A stretch of 64,000 bases of DNA, from positions 28,244 to 92,243 of the forward strand of contig CABVRQ010000006.1 in NCBI GenBank assembly GCA_902500695.1, written 5' to 3'. Under the pieces are notes generated by a model, which was not told the origin of the DNA, did no database searches, and saw only the letters and a list, made by a program, of their open reading frames with translations. Both the position numbers and the translations under genes were made by a program. Below are positions 53,849 to 63,154 of the stretch, piece by piece (position 1 is the stretch's first letter; the number at the start of each line of letters is the position of its first letter). The DNA is from an uncultured Nitrospira sp. Its GTDB lineage: Bacteria; Nitrospirota; Nitrospiria; Nitrospirales; UBA8639.

Positions 53849-55753
53849 TTAACGCATACCGTTATACGTTGAAGTCTGTACTTCCCGGACTAAATCAGCC
53901 ATATCCAAAATCAAGACTACTTTGCCATCTCCGGTAATGGTCGCTCCCGCCACGCACTTAACGTTGGCCAAAAATTCCCCCAAAGACTTAATCACGACTT
54001 CCTCTTGTGCCCGCAATCGATTTACCACAACTCCAAATTGTTGCTCACCGATCTTCACGACTACGACATAGCATTCAACACCGGTCCGGTCCCTGGGAAT
54101 ATGAAAGGTATCAGCAAGATCCAGGAGCGGAAGAATGCGTTCACGGAGGTTCAACACCCCCTGCCCATTTATACTTTTAATTTCTTCCTTGGTGACTTTA
54201 ACGGCCTCAACCACGGAAGCCAGCGGGATGGCAAATGTGGCACATTCCACTTCCACCATGAGCGCTTGAATAATGGCCACGGTTAAGGGAAGCTTGATCG
54301 TCACACGACTCCCTTGACCCGGGTCGGAATCCAACTCCAAACTCCCATTCATGCGACTAATATTGGTACGAACCACATCCATGCCCACCCCACGACCCGA
54401 CACATCACTCACTTGGTCCGCGGTGCTAAACCCTGGAAGAAAAATTAAATTCATGATTTCCCGGGGACTCATGGCTTCTAAATCGACTTGAGCCACCAGC
54501 CCTTTCTCGAGGGCTTTTTCAGCAATTTTCTCAACTTGTAACCCGCGACCATTATCTTCCACCCGAATCACAATACTGTTACCTTCCTGCTGGGCTGACA
54601 ATCGCACATACCCTTCCAAACCTTTCCCATGTTGTTTCCGGTCGGCGGCGGTTTCCAAGCCATGGTCCATCGAATTCCTCACCAGATGGACCAACGGATC
54701 ACTTAATTCGTCGGCCACGGACTTGTCGACTTCGGTATCCTCCCCAACTAATTCCAAACGCACTTGCTTTCCTAACTTACCGGCCAAATCACGGACCAAT
54801 CTTGGGAATCGGGAAAACACTTTGCGAATAGGAACCATCCGTGTTTTCATAACTGCCAATTGCAAATCGGAGGTCACCAGATTGAGTTGCGCCAACGTCA
54901 CGTTTAATTCCCGGAGAGCGGGGCTTATCTCATCTTTTTCCCCCAGCCCATTCCCCAGCTTAATAAGACGATTGCGATTCAAAACCAGTTCACCCACCAG
55001 ATTCATGACATGATCTAAACGTTTGGTTTCAACTCGAACGGTCTGATCTTCCTCCTTCCCACCTGAGGCCTTGCCAGCCGGAGCACTAGCGGCTTGAACT
55101 GTCCGGGTCGTGGCTTCTTTTATTTTATTTAATACATCGGATAATCCAACGGGGCACTCAGAAACGGCGCCTGGTTCCGCCACCCCATCATTCCCTCCCG
55201 GTACTTCATGCTGCGGGGATTCATGCGGAGAAGACAAGGAAGAGGTATCAGGAGGCACTGACACCGAAGAAAGCGTCATCTCTGCCGGAGGTCGGGAAGG
55301 AGCGGAATGGGCTGTGTCCATCAAGGCCTTTTGAGGAGGGGAGACTGACAGCATCAGATCGTCGGCGCTATCCATCGTTAACGCCATTTTATTTACAATG
55401 CCAAAGGTCTCAACATGAGAATCGGCTCCGGTCTCCCGAATATCGGACTGGAGCATTTTTACCGCGTCTACAGCTTCCAAAATGATATCAATAATGAACG
55501 GGGAAACCGACATTTCCCCCTGTCTCAATTTGTTCAACAAACTCTCAGCTTGATGCGCCACTTCCACCAAGTGCGTAAACCCCAAAAAACCTGCCGATCC
55601 TTTCATACTGTGCATACACCGAAAAATTTCGTTTAGCAGTTCGGTGTTGGAAGGCTCCGTTTCCAATTTCACGAAATGTTGGTCAAGGGCTTCCAGCATT
55701 TCCGAGCTTTCCGCCAGAAAGTCGTTGAGTATTTCTTTCATTTCGTCATTCAT
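53849..55753 (-). CDS. cheA: Chemotaxis histidine kinase CheA
   Basis: A 634-residue CheA. The Hpt domain has phosphorylated His48 in MHSMKGSAGFLG. A Pro/Ser-rich linker (about 135-240) follows in which I see no CheY-binding P2 domain. Then the dimerisation domain (VMNLVGELVLNRNRLIKLG), the kinase domain (LVHLVRNSMDHGLE, VSGRGVGMDVVRTNI) and a CheW-like P5 domain. In line with the missing P2, CheY would dock elsewhere. It follows cheZ by 88 bases. Confidence 0.96.
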   Translation of the reverse strand: MNDEMKEILNDFLAESSEMLEALDQHFVKLETEPSNTELLNEIFRCMHSMKGSAGFLGFTHLVEVAHQAESLLNKLRQGEMSVSPFIIDIILEAVDAVKMLQSDIRETGADSHVETFGIVNKMALTMDSADDLMLSVSPPQKALMDTAHSAPSRPPAEMTLSSVSVPPDTSSLSSPHESPQHEVPGGNDGVAEPGAVSECPVGLSDVLNKIKEATTRTVQAASAPAGKASGGKEEDQTVRVETKRLDHVMNLVGELVLNRNRLIKLGNGLGEKDEISPALRELNVTLAQLNLVTSDLQLAVMKTRMVPIRKVFSRFPRLVRDLAGKLGKQVRLELVGEDTEVDKSVADELSDPLVHLVRNSMDHGLETAADRKQHGKGLEGYVRLSAQQEGNSIVIRVEDNGRGLQVEKIAEKALEKGLVAQVDLEAMSPREIMNLIFLPGFSTADQVSDVSGRGVGMDVVRTNISRMNGSLELDSDPGQGSRVTIKLPLTVAIIQALMVEVECATFAIPLASVVEAVKVTKEEIKSINGQGVLNLRERILPLLDLADTFHIPRDRTGVECYVVVVKIGEQQFGVVVNRLRAQEEVVIKSLGEFLANVKCVAGATITGDGKVVLILDMADLVREVQTSTYNGMR

Positions 55754-55841
55754 CGATCACCTGTTCTCAGCTCCTGGACTTTTTTCTTTCAGCCCACCGC
55801 ACACCCCAAGACATCGGGCCCGAAGGTTCGTGTATAGGCAA

Positions 55842-56483
55842 TTAGGACATTCCGTATTCAGACATGATGCTATCGACCAGATCTTGTTGAAGAGCCGTAG
55901 TTTTTGAAGATTCCAACTGACGCAGCATTTCATACCCCCGTTCGTCACCGGATGATCCCGCCCCACCCTTTTGTTGCTGAATTCCAAAGATGACCACCAG
56001 CTTTAACAATTTGTGTTGAATTTCATTCAGAATCGTCACCAGTTTTGCTACGCGTTGGGCTACGAGATCCTGAAAAGACAACGCCACATGAATATTTAAC
56101 AGGCGTCCTTCATCAGCCTTCACCATGACCAAAATTGCATCAAGATCCTTAACCGCTCTCCCGGCCACATTTGCCCGTAATTGTTCCAAATGATGTTGAA
56201 CCCCCTCTCGATTCCGTTCCAATTCTTCTGTCAGGCTGAGAACCTTATGCGTTCCGTCTTCCGTCATTTTGGCGAGATCATGTAAATGTGAGGTGGCTTG
56301 AGGCAGTTGATCTGAGGTGGAGGTCACCGGGGATTCCATTTCCCGAATGGTTTTGGTAATCACTTCCACATATTTGGCCAATTCCTCCATTTCAGCATTA
56401 ATGGAACGTTTCTCATTCAAGACCTCCTCGGAGATCTCTTCATCGCCTGGCACCTCGGTCTCAATCATCCGATCAACGAGCAT
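55842..56483 (-). CDS. cheZ: CheY-P phosphatase CheZ
   Basis: A 213-residue long-helical protein. The catalytic segment LSFQDLVAQRVAKLV contains the Asp and Gln needed for dephosphorylation (QDLTGQ in Escherichia coli). The C-terminal peptide QQDLVDSIMSEYGMS resembles the CheY-tethering tail. AAGGAG lies 7 bases before the ATG. It is directly downstream of cheY, the standard order. Confidence 0.92.
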   Translation of the reverse strand: MLVDRMIETEVPGDEEISEEVLNEKRSINAEMEELAKYVEVITKTIREMESPVTSTSDQLPQATSHLHDLAKMTEDGTHKVLSLTEELERNREGVQHHLEQLRANVAGRAVKDLDAILVMVKADEGRLLNIHVALSFQDLVAQRVAKLVTILNEIQHKLLKLVVIFGIQQQKGGAGSSGDERGYEMLRQLESSKTTALQQDLVDSIMSEYGMS

Positions 56484-56531
56484 AAGAATCTCCTTTTTAT
56501 CGTAAAATTCGGAGGATGTTCTGCCCCGTTA

Positions 56532-56930
56532 TCACGTTTTCGCCGGCTGAACATTTGCAAATATTTTTTCTAATTTTCCTTGCAGGACTTCCGCGGTAAA
56601 TGGCTTAACGACATAGTTGCTGACCCCGGCTTGGACTGCTTCGATTAAATTTTCCTTTTGCGCTTCAGCAGTCACCATTAGAAACGGGAGCGTTTTTAAT
56701 TCCGCATCGGCTCGAACAGCCCGTAAAAGCTCAATCCCTTGCATCACAGGCATATTCCAATCCGACACCACCAACCCAAAGCCACCAGCCTTCAATTTTG
56801 TCAAAGCGTCCTGCCCGTTTTCGGCTTCCATGATGTCCGAAAAGCCGATTTGCCGTAAGACGTTTTTGACTATACGTCGCATGGTAGACATATCGTCCAC
56901 CACCAGCACTTTCATCCCGGTATTAATCAT
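56532..56930 (-). CDS. cheY: Chemotaxis response regulator CheY
   Basis: A single receiver domain of 132 residues: [18 protein letters not shown] supplies the acidic pair, [16 protein letters not shown] the phosphoacceptor Asp, [12 protein letters not shown] the Thr switch, and [12 protein letters not shown] the Lys. Phospho-CheY binds the motor switch. AAGGAG stands 6 bases before ATG. The region upstream has no convincing promoter, only a poor sigma-28 match. Confidence 0.95.
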   Translation of the reverse strand: MINTGMKVLVVDDMSTMRRIVKNVLRQIGFSDIMEAENGQDALTKLKAGGFGLVVSDWNMPVMQGIELLRAVRADAELKTLPFLMVTAEAQKENLIEAVQAGVSNYVVKPFTAEVLQGKLEKIFANVQPAKT

Positions 56931-57464
56931 GATGTGCTCCTTACGCCTTGGGGCATGAAATCCCAGGCAATGTGGGTATTCCCATTAAATAATCATTGCA
57001 GATTCATTGACATTCTTATTATCGTGGACCTACCTGGCATATTGGAAATTCGGTTTCCTTCTCTTGTTTCTTTAGCCGTCCTTAAAATTTTTTACATTTC
57101 GGCTTTCGTTATTTCATAGGACAATATTGGTAGCCGGCCCGTGCCGTTCACAAGGATAATGACTTTCTCAGGTGTTCACGACCTGAACCTTGATTGAAGG
57201 CAATTCCCCCGTATCTTAAGACAAGAAATAATTTCCGAGGACTCGGGAATGAATTGGTTTGGACAAACAAGGTTAGGAAGGAATGGGAAATTCTATCTCG
57301 AGCGGTGGGAAAGCCCTGAACGTTAATGCCTCTGACCACGTTCAAAAATTCTGGATACGCTTCCATGCTCATTCCGGGGCCTCTTGCCCTCAGAATATGA
57401 GCAGGTCATTCATGTGGCTCTCGGCCTATCCTCCAGGAAGAAAGTCAATGGCCACCAGGGGAAG
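56931..57464 (-). other. 534-bp gap between the excisionase-type gene and cheY
   Basis: Two 61-74-codon frames (minus 57148-57372, plus 57283-57468) have no known features or ribosome sites. A perfect TCAGGT/ACCTGA hairpin (57168-57186) has no T tract. On the minus strand TAAAGAAA and ACCGAATT (about 57074 and 57055) are a weak sigma-28 candidate for cheY. I see nothing firmer. Confidence 0.45.
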
Positions 57465-57692
57465 TTAATTTAAACTGAACCTGTCCCGAGCCGCCTGTGG
57501 GGGCCCAGCTCCAACCATCACGGATTCTCCTCCAGCATTCTGCACCCAGGCTTCAATTTCTTCCCGAACAAAACGCCAGTGTTTCCCAACTTTATGCCCT
57601 GGGAGTCGACGTTCTCTTGCAAGCTTGTAGATTGTCGATTTTGGGACTTTCAAAAACGTCGATACTTCACTTAAGGTCAGCAAATCTTTCAT
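57465..57692 (-). CDS. Excisionase-family helix-turn-helix DNA-binding protein
   Basis: A 75-residue protein with the MerR-like/excisionase winged-helix core: LTLSEVSTFLKVPKSTIYKL (residues 5-24), RRLPGHKVGKHWRFVREEIE (28-47). This family includes phage Xis, AlpA and many small regulators. No integrase, phage gene or attachment site is visible, so a regulator is more likely than a mobile-element protein. Preceded by a sigma-28-like promoter, it may act late in flagellar gene control. Confidence 0.85.
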   Translation of the reverse strand: MKDLLTLSEVSTFLKVPKSTIYKLARERRLPGHKVGKHWRFVREEIEAWVQNAGGESVMVGAGPPQAARDRFSLN

Positions 57693-57731
57693 TGTGGCAC
57701 CCTCATTAGAGTTTGGTCAGTAATGTTTGTG

Positions 57732-57759
57732 GTATCGGACTAATCATGTGAAAACTTAA
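57732..57759 (-). promoter_or_regulatory. Sigma-28 type promoter for the helix-turn-helix gene
   Basis: Minus strand: TTAAGTTT at 57759-57752, a 12-base spacer, then TCCGATAC at 57739-57732. The -10 and the spacer length are the same as in the flgM promoter of this window. It lies 40 bases before the start codon. Confidence 0.6.
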
Positions 57760-57812
57760 GACTTCTTCTTAGATAATAGAAAATTGTGCTCTCCTCACCA
57801 ACTGATCCCGGC

Positions 57813-60800
57813 TTACGAAGGATGGTCACTCCATGTACCGCCCTCAGCGTAAGAGATGGGTTGAGATGACTGCCCCTCCTTTTCTCCTCGCAAAAAAATC
57901 AGGCCTTCAAATACACAAGTCAACTGTTCGACCCTCTCCTCTAATTCGCACACCGCTGAATGAAGATGCGAAAAGGTTGCCGAGGCAGCCCTGCATTCAA
58001 GTTGTTCAGCTTCCCTCCCTTCATGCATGGCATGCACGGCACTTAGCGCACCCTTCATCTGATGAGCCAGTCTTTGGAGCTCTGGACGATTCTGCATGTG
58101 AATAGCTTGATGCATCCCTTTGATCAAATCCGGGGTTGTGGCCTTAAATATGTGAAACAAGGAATACAGCAAACTCTCATCTCCCTCCAAGGCGTGCAAC
58201 GCGATAGAGACCTCATAGAGCTTTCTCTCCGCTGGGGACTTTGATGGACTTCCCTCATGGTGCTCGGGTTTGGAGTCTCTAGTAGCAACCGAATTAGTTC
58301 CCGTCCGATCAGCCTTGTCACCTGCCTTCAATGAAGACGAGCGGATGACACCTCCGGGAACCAAACCTACCCATTGTTGGAGTATTCGTTCAAAGTCCCG
58401 TAAATGAACCGGCTTATACAGACAATCATCCATGCCGTTCTCCAGGCATTTTTGCCCATGCTCAGGAAGCACATGGGCGGTCATCCCGACAATTGGAATA
58501 TGGGGAACCGGAGGAGAGGCCAACCCATGATGGCGATGCCAATAAGCAGATGTATGGACAAATGCTCCAGAATGTTCCAAATCCCGAATACGCTGAGTGG
58601 TGGCCAACCCATCCATATCTGGAAGTTCCCAGTCCATGACAATGCAATCCACCTCTGTATCTTTCAACAATGTCAAAGCTTGAGTTCCCGTGTCCACGAT
58701 CGTCACTTGACATCCGAACTTTCCTAACATCCCCGCTGCGACCCGTTGATTCACGGGATTATCCTCCACAACCAGCACCGAAGGTCCTGCTTGTTCATTG
58801 ACGAGGGGTGGCACAGGAACCTTAATAGTTCTCTGCCCTAACTCCACGGGATGCCGCTCAGATGTTCTTGGTAAATCTGACAGTCCCGGATGATCCATTT
58901 CGCCTAATATGCATTGAAAAAATTGCTTTCGGTGTAAGGGAAGCGTGATCATCCCATCAAACCTCAAACTTTTTGCTTCATCATCCTTGCGATACCAAAA
59001 TGGCTTCAAACCAAAAACTTTAACGTCGTGAAACCGCGAAGAGGAGCGAATTCGTTCAACCCATTCCCGAACAGCCGATTTCTCCAGACGATCACTCAGA
59101 ATTATTCCCGCGACATGACATTCCGATTCAGGGATACCTTCAAACATAATGTTCGCCAGATGAATGCTGTCAATCTTCAGAACTTTGGCATGCACTTCTT
59201 GAAGAAATTGCCCCATCACCCAACCCGACGATTGCTGGGAACCGATCACCCAAACCTCTTTGCCTGCAACTGATATGGCATCTGTGGATGGCGAATGAAT
59301 AGTCCGTGAGGCTCGACAGGGAATATCACACCAAAAGGTCGATCCCACATTTGGCTGACTCCTCACACCGACGGTTCCCTGCATCAGCTCCGCTAATTGT
59401 TTGCATATCGCTAATCCCAAACCGGACCCTCCAAATTTCCGGCTCATGGAACTATCCGCTTGAGTAAATACCTGGAAAATTTTTTGCTGAACCTCCTCTG
59501 ACATGCCAAGGCCAGTGTCTTGAGCCGACAATCGAATCCACAGCGGAGACTCCCCGTCCGGATCACCGGAAAGGTCATTACGGCCATCCCGATGCCCACC
59601 GCCCTCAGGATTCCTTGGATGAATGAGCGACCCGCGCAGCAAAACCGATCCCTCCATCGTAAATTTCAGCGCATTTGAAAGATAATTACAAAGAATTTGT
59701 CGCAAACGATGCGGGTCGCCAAGCAGCTCGGAGGGCACCTCCGGGTCAACATAGGCTGCCAAATCCAGCCCCTTTCGATGCGCCCGCTCTGAAAACAGAT
59801 CAATGACCTCTTCAAACAAAGACATTAAATTAAACCCAATGCTTTCCAATGCCAATTGACCAGACTCAAGCTTTGAAAAGTCCAAAATATCATTGATGAT
59901 GGTAAGCAATCCCTCACCGGACATACGAATAATATTGACACATTCCTGTTGCTCATGATCGAGAGATGAGTCAAGCAAAACCTCCGCCATCCCGATCACT
60001 CCGTTTAAGGGAGTGCGAATTTCATGACTCATCACAGCTAGGAACGCTGCCTTGGCTCGAGTCGCAGATTCGGCCTTTATTAACGCATGATCCAGTTCAT
60101 GATTTTTTGCCTCCAAGGTATCCGCAAAAGCCGACAATTCTTCTGCGGCTCGCTTGGGTTCCGTAATATCCATGCCATAGCCACGAAGCAATCCCAAATC
60201 TGCATGGGGGGCAAATGTCCAGGAATATTGCCTCTCTCCAACACTCACCTCGTAATGCATCTCTAGATGTCTCTGTGACAAACACCGCCTAGCCAACTCC
60301 AAAAACCGTTCAGGCAAAGCCGTGGTAAACCCGTCCTGACCGATATGGGCTTCCTCCATCAGGCGAACCATAGCGGGATTAGCATACAAAAGTTGTCCTG
60401 CCGCATCCACTTCAATCACGGGAAACGGATTTTCCTTTGGAATGGACGCTAACCGGCGCGTTTCTTTGGTCAGTTTCATTTCTGAACTGAGATCTCGAAA
60501 CATCAACAGGAATCCAGAAGCCTCCATGTCATCCACCACAAGGCCTTTCAATTCCACCCAACACCATGTCCCCTGCCGACTTCGCAGACGAGTCCGTGGA
60601 ACCCATAGCATCGTTTTCTCTAGGAGTAATCCTGATAGAGGACAGATTTCCGTGCGGTCTTCCTCACAAGGGACCAGACATTCTAGGAGGTCATGACAGG
60701 ACACATTCGTGGGACAAGCGGCTCCCCACCCTAACAGGCGTGAGCCGGCCAAATTCATATGGGTGAGTTGTCCCTTGCGATCAACCAGACACACCCCGAC

Positions 60801-60848
60801 CATCAACCCATCCCATAGAGTCTGAAACAAAGGAGAATCGTCCCACAT
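57813..60848 (-). CDS. Hybrid histidine kinase (PAS-PAS-HisKA-HATPase-REC-Hpt)
   Basis: Soluble 1011-residue phosphorelay kinase. Two PAS domains lead (about 8-125 and 135-235), then HisKA with AVMSHEIRTPLNGVIGMAE, HATPase with FGGSGLGLAICKQLAEL, a degenerate receiver (EVWVIGSQQSSGWVMGQF, no acceptor Asp), a complete receiver (SVLVVEDNPVNQRVAA, CIVMDWELPDMDG) and a C-terminal Hpt with the phospho-His in AHQMKGALSAVHAM. No separate output regulator lies next to it. The neighbouring excisionase-type protein and HD-GYP gene are possible pathway partners. Confidence 0.92.
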   Translation of the reverse strand: MWDDSPLFQTLWDGLMVGVCLVDRKGQLTHMNLAGSRLLGWGAACPTNVSCHDLLECLVPCEEDRTEICPLSGLLLEKTMLWVPRTRLRSRQGTWCWVELKGLVVDDMEASGFLLMFRDLSSEMKLTKETRRLASIPKENPFPVIEVDAAGQLLYANPAMVRLMEEAHIGQDGFTTALPERFLELARRCLSQRHLEMHYEVSVGERQYSWTFAPHADLGLLRGYGMDITEPKRAAEELSAFADTLEAKNHELDHALIKAESATRAKAAFLAVMSHEIRTPLNGVIGMAEVLLDSSLDHEQQECVNIIRMSGEGLLTIINDILDFSKLESGQLALESIGFNLMSLFEEVIDLFSERAHRKGLDLAAYVDPEVPSELLGDPHRLRQILCNYLSNALKFTMEGSVLLRGSLIHPRNPEGGGHRDGRNDLSGDPDGESPLWIRLSAQDTGLGMSEEVQQKIFQVFTQADSSMSRKFGGSGLGLAICKQLAELMQGTVGVRSQPNVGSTFWCDIPCRASRTIHSPSTDAISVAGKEVWVIGSQQSSGWVMGQFLQEVHAKVLKIDSIHLANIMFEGIPESECHVAGIILSDRLEKSAVREWVERIRSSSRFHDVKVFGLKPFWYRKDDEAKSLRFDGMITLPLHRKQFFQCILGEMDHPGLSDLPRTSERHPVELGQRTIKVPVPPLVNEQAGPSVLVVEDNPVNQRVAAGMLGKFGCQVTIVDTGTQALTLLKDTEVDCIVMDWELPDMDGLATTQRIRDLEHSGAFVHTSAYWHRHHGLASPPVPHIPIVGMTAHVLPEHGQKCLENGMDDCLYKPVHLRDFERILQQWVGLVPGGVIRSSSLKAGDKADRTGTNSVATRDSKPEHHEGSPSKSPAERKLYEVSIALHALEGDESLLYSLFHIFKATTPDLIKGMHQAIHMQNRPELQRLAHQMKGALSAVHAMHEGREAEQLECRAASATFSHLHSAVCELEERVEQLTCVFEGLIFLRGEKEGQSSQPISYAEGGTWSDHPS

Positions 60849-60851
60849 GAG

Positions 60852-62120
60852 CTAGGAGAAAATTTCCCGAAGATTTATTGAAGGATCTGCTGAATCAAGC
60901 ACTTTCGTAATCCTCACTTCATACTTTAATGCTGAATGCGTCGCTAAATTTCTCACCTCGGGCTCCTTGAGAATCTCACCAGTGCATGTTCTGATAATTT
61001 TCACCTGGGGCCTCACGCTCATCTCAGGATTCTGCTTCACCACGACAGCATCCTCACCAGTGGAAAGTTGAACAACCGTGCCCACAGGATATACTCCCAA
61101 CACACGAATCATGGCTTCCACAAACCGTGTTGGAAACTTTCCCTTTTGTGCTTCTTGGTAGACTCGCCGAATCGCTAAGGACACAGGAAAGGTTCCGGAG
61201 GAATTTCCCACAGCAAGCAACTCATCAACATAATCGGTGAGACCCAATAGAGTCCCAGAATCGGAGACCGGCTTCGCCCCTAAAACGGTGGAATATCCTG
61301 ACCCATCGAGATAGGCATGATGTTCATGCACAATATGAGCGATTTCCTGGGAAAATTGCGATTTTTTATTAATCAACGCCACGCTTATATCCACATGTTG
61401 CTGCAACAATGAATAATCAGCTCCCATGGCCCCCCATCGTGTCTGGACGAGGTTGAGTGGCAGCCTCATATAGCCGACATCATGTAACAACGCGGCGACC
61501 GCGATCTCTTCCAGTTGCCTCACCTCCCACTTGAGTTGTAGGCCAACTAGAATCGCCAACAAAGCTGTATCGACAACATGCGAGTAGAGTGTGGGATCAA
61601 ACTGCTCAAGATGCCCAATGAGCATGATCTCGGCGACCACAGTAGGATGAGCTAATGCCTTTTCAACCAAAGCCTTGGCCGCCTCCTGCATGTCGGCGTG
61701 AGGAATCACCAGGCCGGTTTTGACGCCTTCAAACATGCCTTCTAAGGCCGCAATCGTATCTCCACGCAAACGGATTATCTGTTCTTGCGGTTCATCTTCC
61801 AGTCGATTTTTCCCCCCTGAGGAAGATGATGTGAACTCTTGTCTGAAAGAATCATCCTGATCGGGAAGCATCTCTGTCTCCAGATGACACTCCCGGGTAG
61901 CCTCAACGGGAAGGGGTTCTGCATCAGGCGACACATCAAGCCCCTTGGCAGTATCAATTTCGACTTCTTGAATGCCAGACTGGAGCAATTCCTGCACATC
62001 GTGGGAAGAAAGAAGCCGGCGGTGACGAAAAAACGGAGACTTCCACCAGGAATCGAGGATTCGAACCAAATACATGCCTGCACATATCTGTGAACAGGCA
62101 AGACGCTTTCGAGTCGTCAT
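60852..62120 (-). CDS. Atypical HD-GYP domain protein
   Basis: A 422-residue protein with an N-terminal DUF3391-like part (about 1-60), a linker and an HD-GYP domain (about 160-340). HD is retained (LLHDVGY, 212-217), and histidines at 181, 242, 267 and 268 are in metal-ligand positions. However, HDIGK reads HDVGY, and HHExxDGxGYP reads HHAYLDGSGYS (267-277). Canonical enzymes break down cyclic di-GMP; these changes may mean a sensor or altered activity. The C-terminus has a short RPQVKIIRT-type strand. It is 3 bases from the hybrid kinase. Confidence 0.88.
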   Translation of the reverse strand: MTTRKRLACSQICAGMYLVRILDSWWKSPFFRHRRLLSSHDVQELLQSGIQEVEIDTAKGLDVSPDAEPLPVEATRECHLETEMLPDQDDSFRQEFTSSSSGGKNRLEDEPQEQIIRLRGDTIAALEGMFEGVKTGLVIPHADMQEAAKALVEKALAHPTVVAEIMLIGHLEQFDPTLYSHVVDTALLAILVGLQLKWEVRQLEEIAVAALLHDVGYMRLPLNLVQTRWGAMGADYSLLQQHVDISVALINKKSQFSQEIAHIVHEHHAYLDGSGYSTVLGAKPVSDSGTLLGLTDYVDELLAVGNSSGTFPVSLAIRRVYQEAQKGKFPTRFVEAMIRVLGVYPVGTVVQLSTGEDAVVVKQNPEMSVRPQVKIIRTCTGEILKEPEVRNLATHSALKYEVRITKVLDSADPSINLREIFS

Positions 62121-62422
62121 TGATGAGTGCGCTCCGAGAGAACGGCTATTGATAGAAATCTTGATTCATGAAGAGTCAGGAGCAGAAACAGATCTGCCCG
62201 CCTCACGACTACACCTTCCACTGCTATTTCCAAGATTTTTTATGGGGTATCCATCTTCGCCTTTTCGAATTGATCCCCACTAAACTTCGTCGGGAATTTT
62301 GGAAAAAGGTTCTCATTCGTATCACGCCTTACCCTTGCCCTTCTTCCCTTGCGTTTCACAATGCACTCAAATTTTCAATGGGGAGGGAGAGAACCTAGGC
62401 CTGGGGAAAATGGATATGACGA
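62121..62422 (-). other. 302-bp gap upstream of the HD-GYP gene
   Basis: No gene-like frame with supporting features. The minus strand has a Shine-Dalgarno-like CGGAGCG 9 bases before the HD-GYP start. No sigma-28 or sigma-54 consensus is seen. Confidence 0.45.
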
Positions 62423-62767
62423 TTACACCCCTGATGACACAGCCGCCATTTGAGGAACCTCACCAATTGTCTGATAAATGGGAATCATTTTAGCGACATT
62501 GGCTAAATCCAAAACCTGACGAACATACGGCTGCGGATTCACCAGGTTGAAGGGAATTTTTTTACTTTTGAGAGTTTGATAAGCAATCACCAAAATACCC
62601 AAGGCGGAACTGTCCACAAACGATACCTGTCCAAAATCTAAGACAACCGGCAATTCCTCTTTCATTGCCCCATCCAAACTGTCTTTGAAAATTTTTCTTG
62701 CGCCAAAGTCAAACCGTCCTGCCAGATGCAGGATCACGGCTTTTTCACTCTTTTCTTGCGTGACATT
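62423..62767 (-). CDS. STAS-domain anti-sigma factor antagonist-like protein
   Basis: A 114-residue STAS protein. The start at 62767 follows GGAGG by 5 bases. Core features: VILHLAGRFDFGA (N-terminal strand and loop), VVLDFGQVSFVDSSALGILV with the phosphorylatable Ser in DSSALG, and the final helix PYVRQVLDLANVAKMIPIY. Such proteins release an anti-sigma factor when unphosphorylated, or act in membrane signalling. No anti-sigma kinase is present here. Position beside cheR and the HD-GYP gene suggests a motility or second-messenger switch. Confidence 0.93.
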   Translation of the reverse strand, partial: NVTQEKSEKAVILHLAGRFDFGARKIFKDSLDGAMKEELPVVLDFGQVSFVDSSALGILVIAYQTLKSKKIPFNLVNPQPYVRQVLDLANVAKMIPIYQTIGEVPQMAAVSSGV

Positions 62768-62818
62768 CATAAACTCCTCCATGGTATATGCCAGGAAACC
62801 TTCCTGACTATCCTTTGA

Positions 62819-63082
62819 TCATCCAACTCTTCTTATCGGTAAGGATTCACAAAGAATTAAACATTCCTGGTTTATCCCTTCAACCTCAGATTGCTTAATC
62901 TTATAACAACCGAAGAGACTGTGGATGATGCGAGCGGGTGGGCACCATAACGTCTCCTGTACCTCGACTTGCTGAAAATTCGAACTGAGAAAATTACGCA
63001 GTTTGTCGTAATTCAGGAAGCAATCCTTTCGAGGGAACCTGTCGAGCGCTCTCCTCAGTCCACCAAAGGACATGAATGCCAT
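62819..63082 (-). pseudogene. Possible remnant or small hypothetical ORF
   Basis: An 87-codon frame. The product (GGLRRALDRFPRKDCFLNYDK, then VEVQETLWCPPARIIHSLFG) reads like the C-terminal end of a larger enzyme, for example a methyltransferase, rather than a complete domain. There is no strong ribosome site. It overlaps a candidate sigma-28 site for the STAS gene. It may be a decayed gene or a chance frame. Confidence 0.3.
62833..62859 (-). promoter_or_regulatory. Candidate sigma-28 promoter for the STAS gene
   Basis: Minus strand: TAATTCTT (62859-62852), 11 bases, ACCGATAA (62840-62833). The -10 matches the consensus in 7 of 8 positions, the -35 in 5 of 8. It lies 66 bases before the STAS start. 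Weaker than the flagellin and flgM sites. Confidence 0.4.
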
Positions 63083-63154
63083 CTAGCAAAATATTACGCT
63101 CTTCGACTGAGGCCGTTCGAATGGATCAGGCAATGCAATGAATCAAAACCTCCA

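Noticed and set aside
57148..57468. Short frames on both strands between cheY and the helix-turn-helix gene
   Set aside because: Neither has a ribosome site or recognisable protein features.
57465..57692. Evidence for a prophage or integrated element
   Set aside because: The excisionase-type protein stands alone: no integrase, recombinase, tRNA or direct repeats are seen, and flanking genes are chemotaxis genes.
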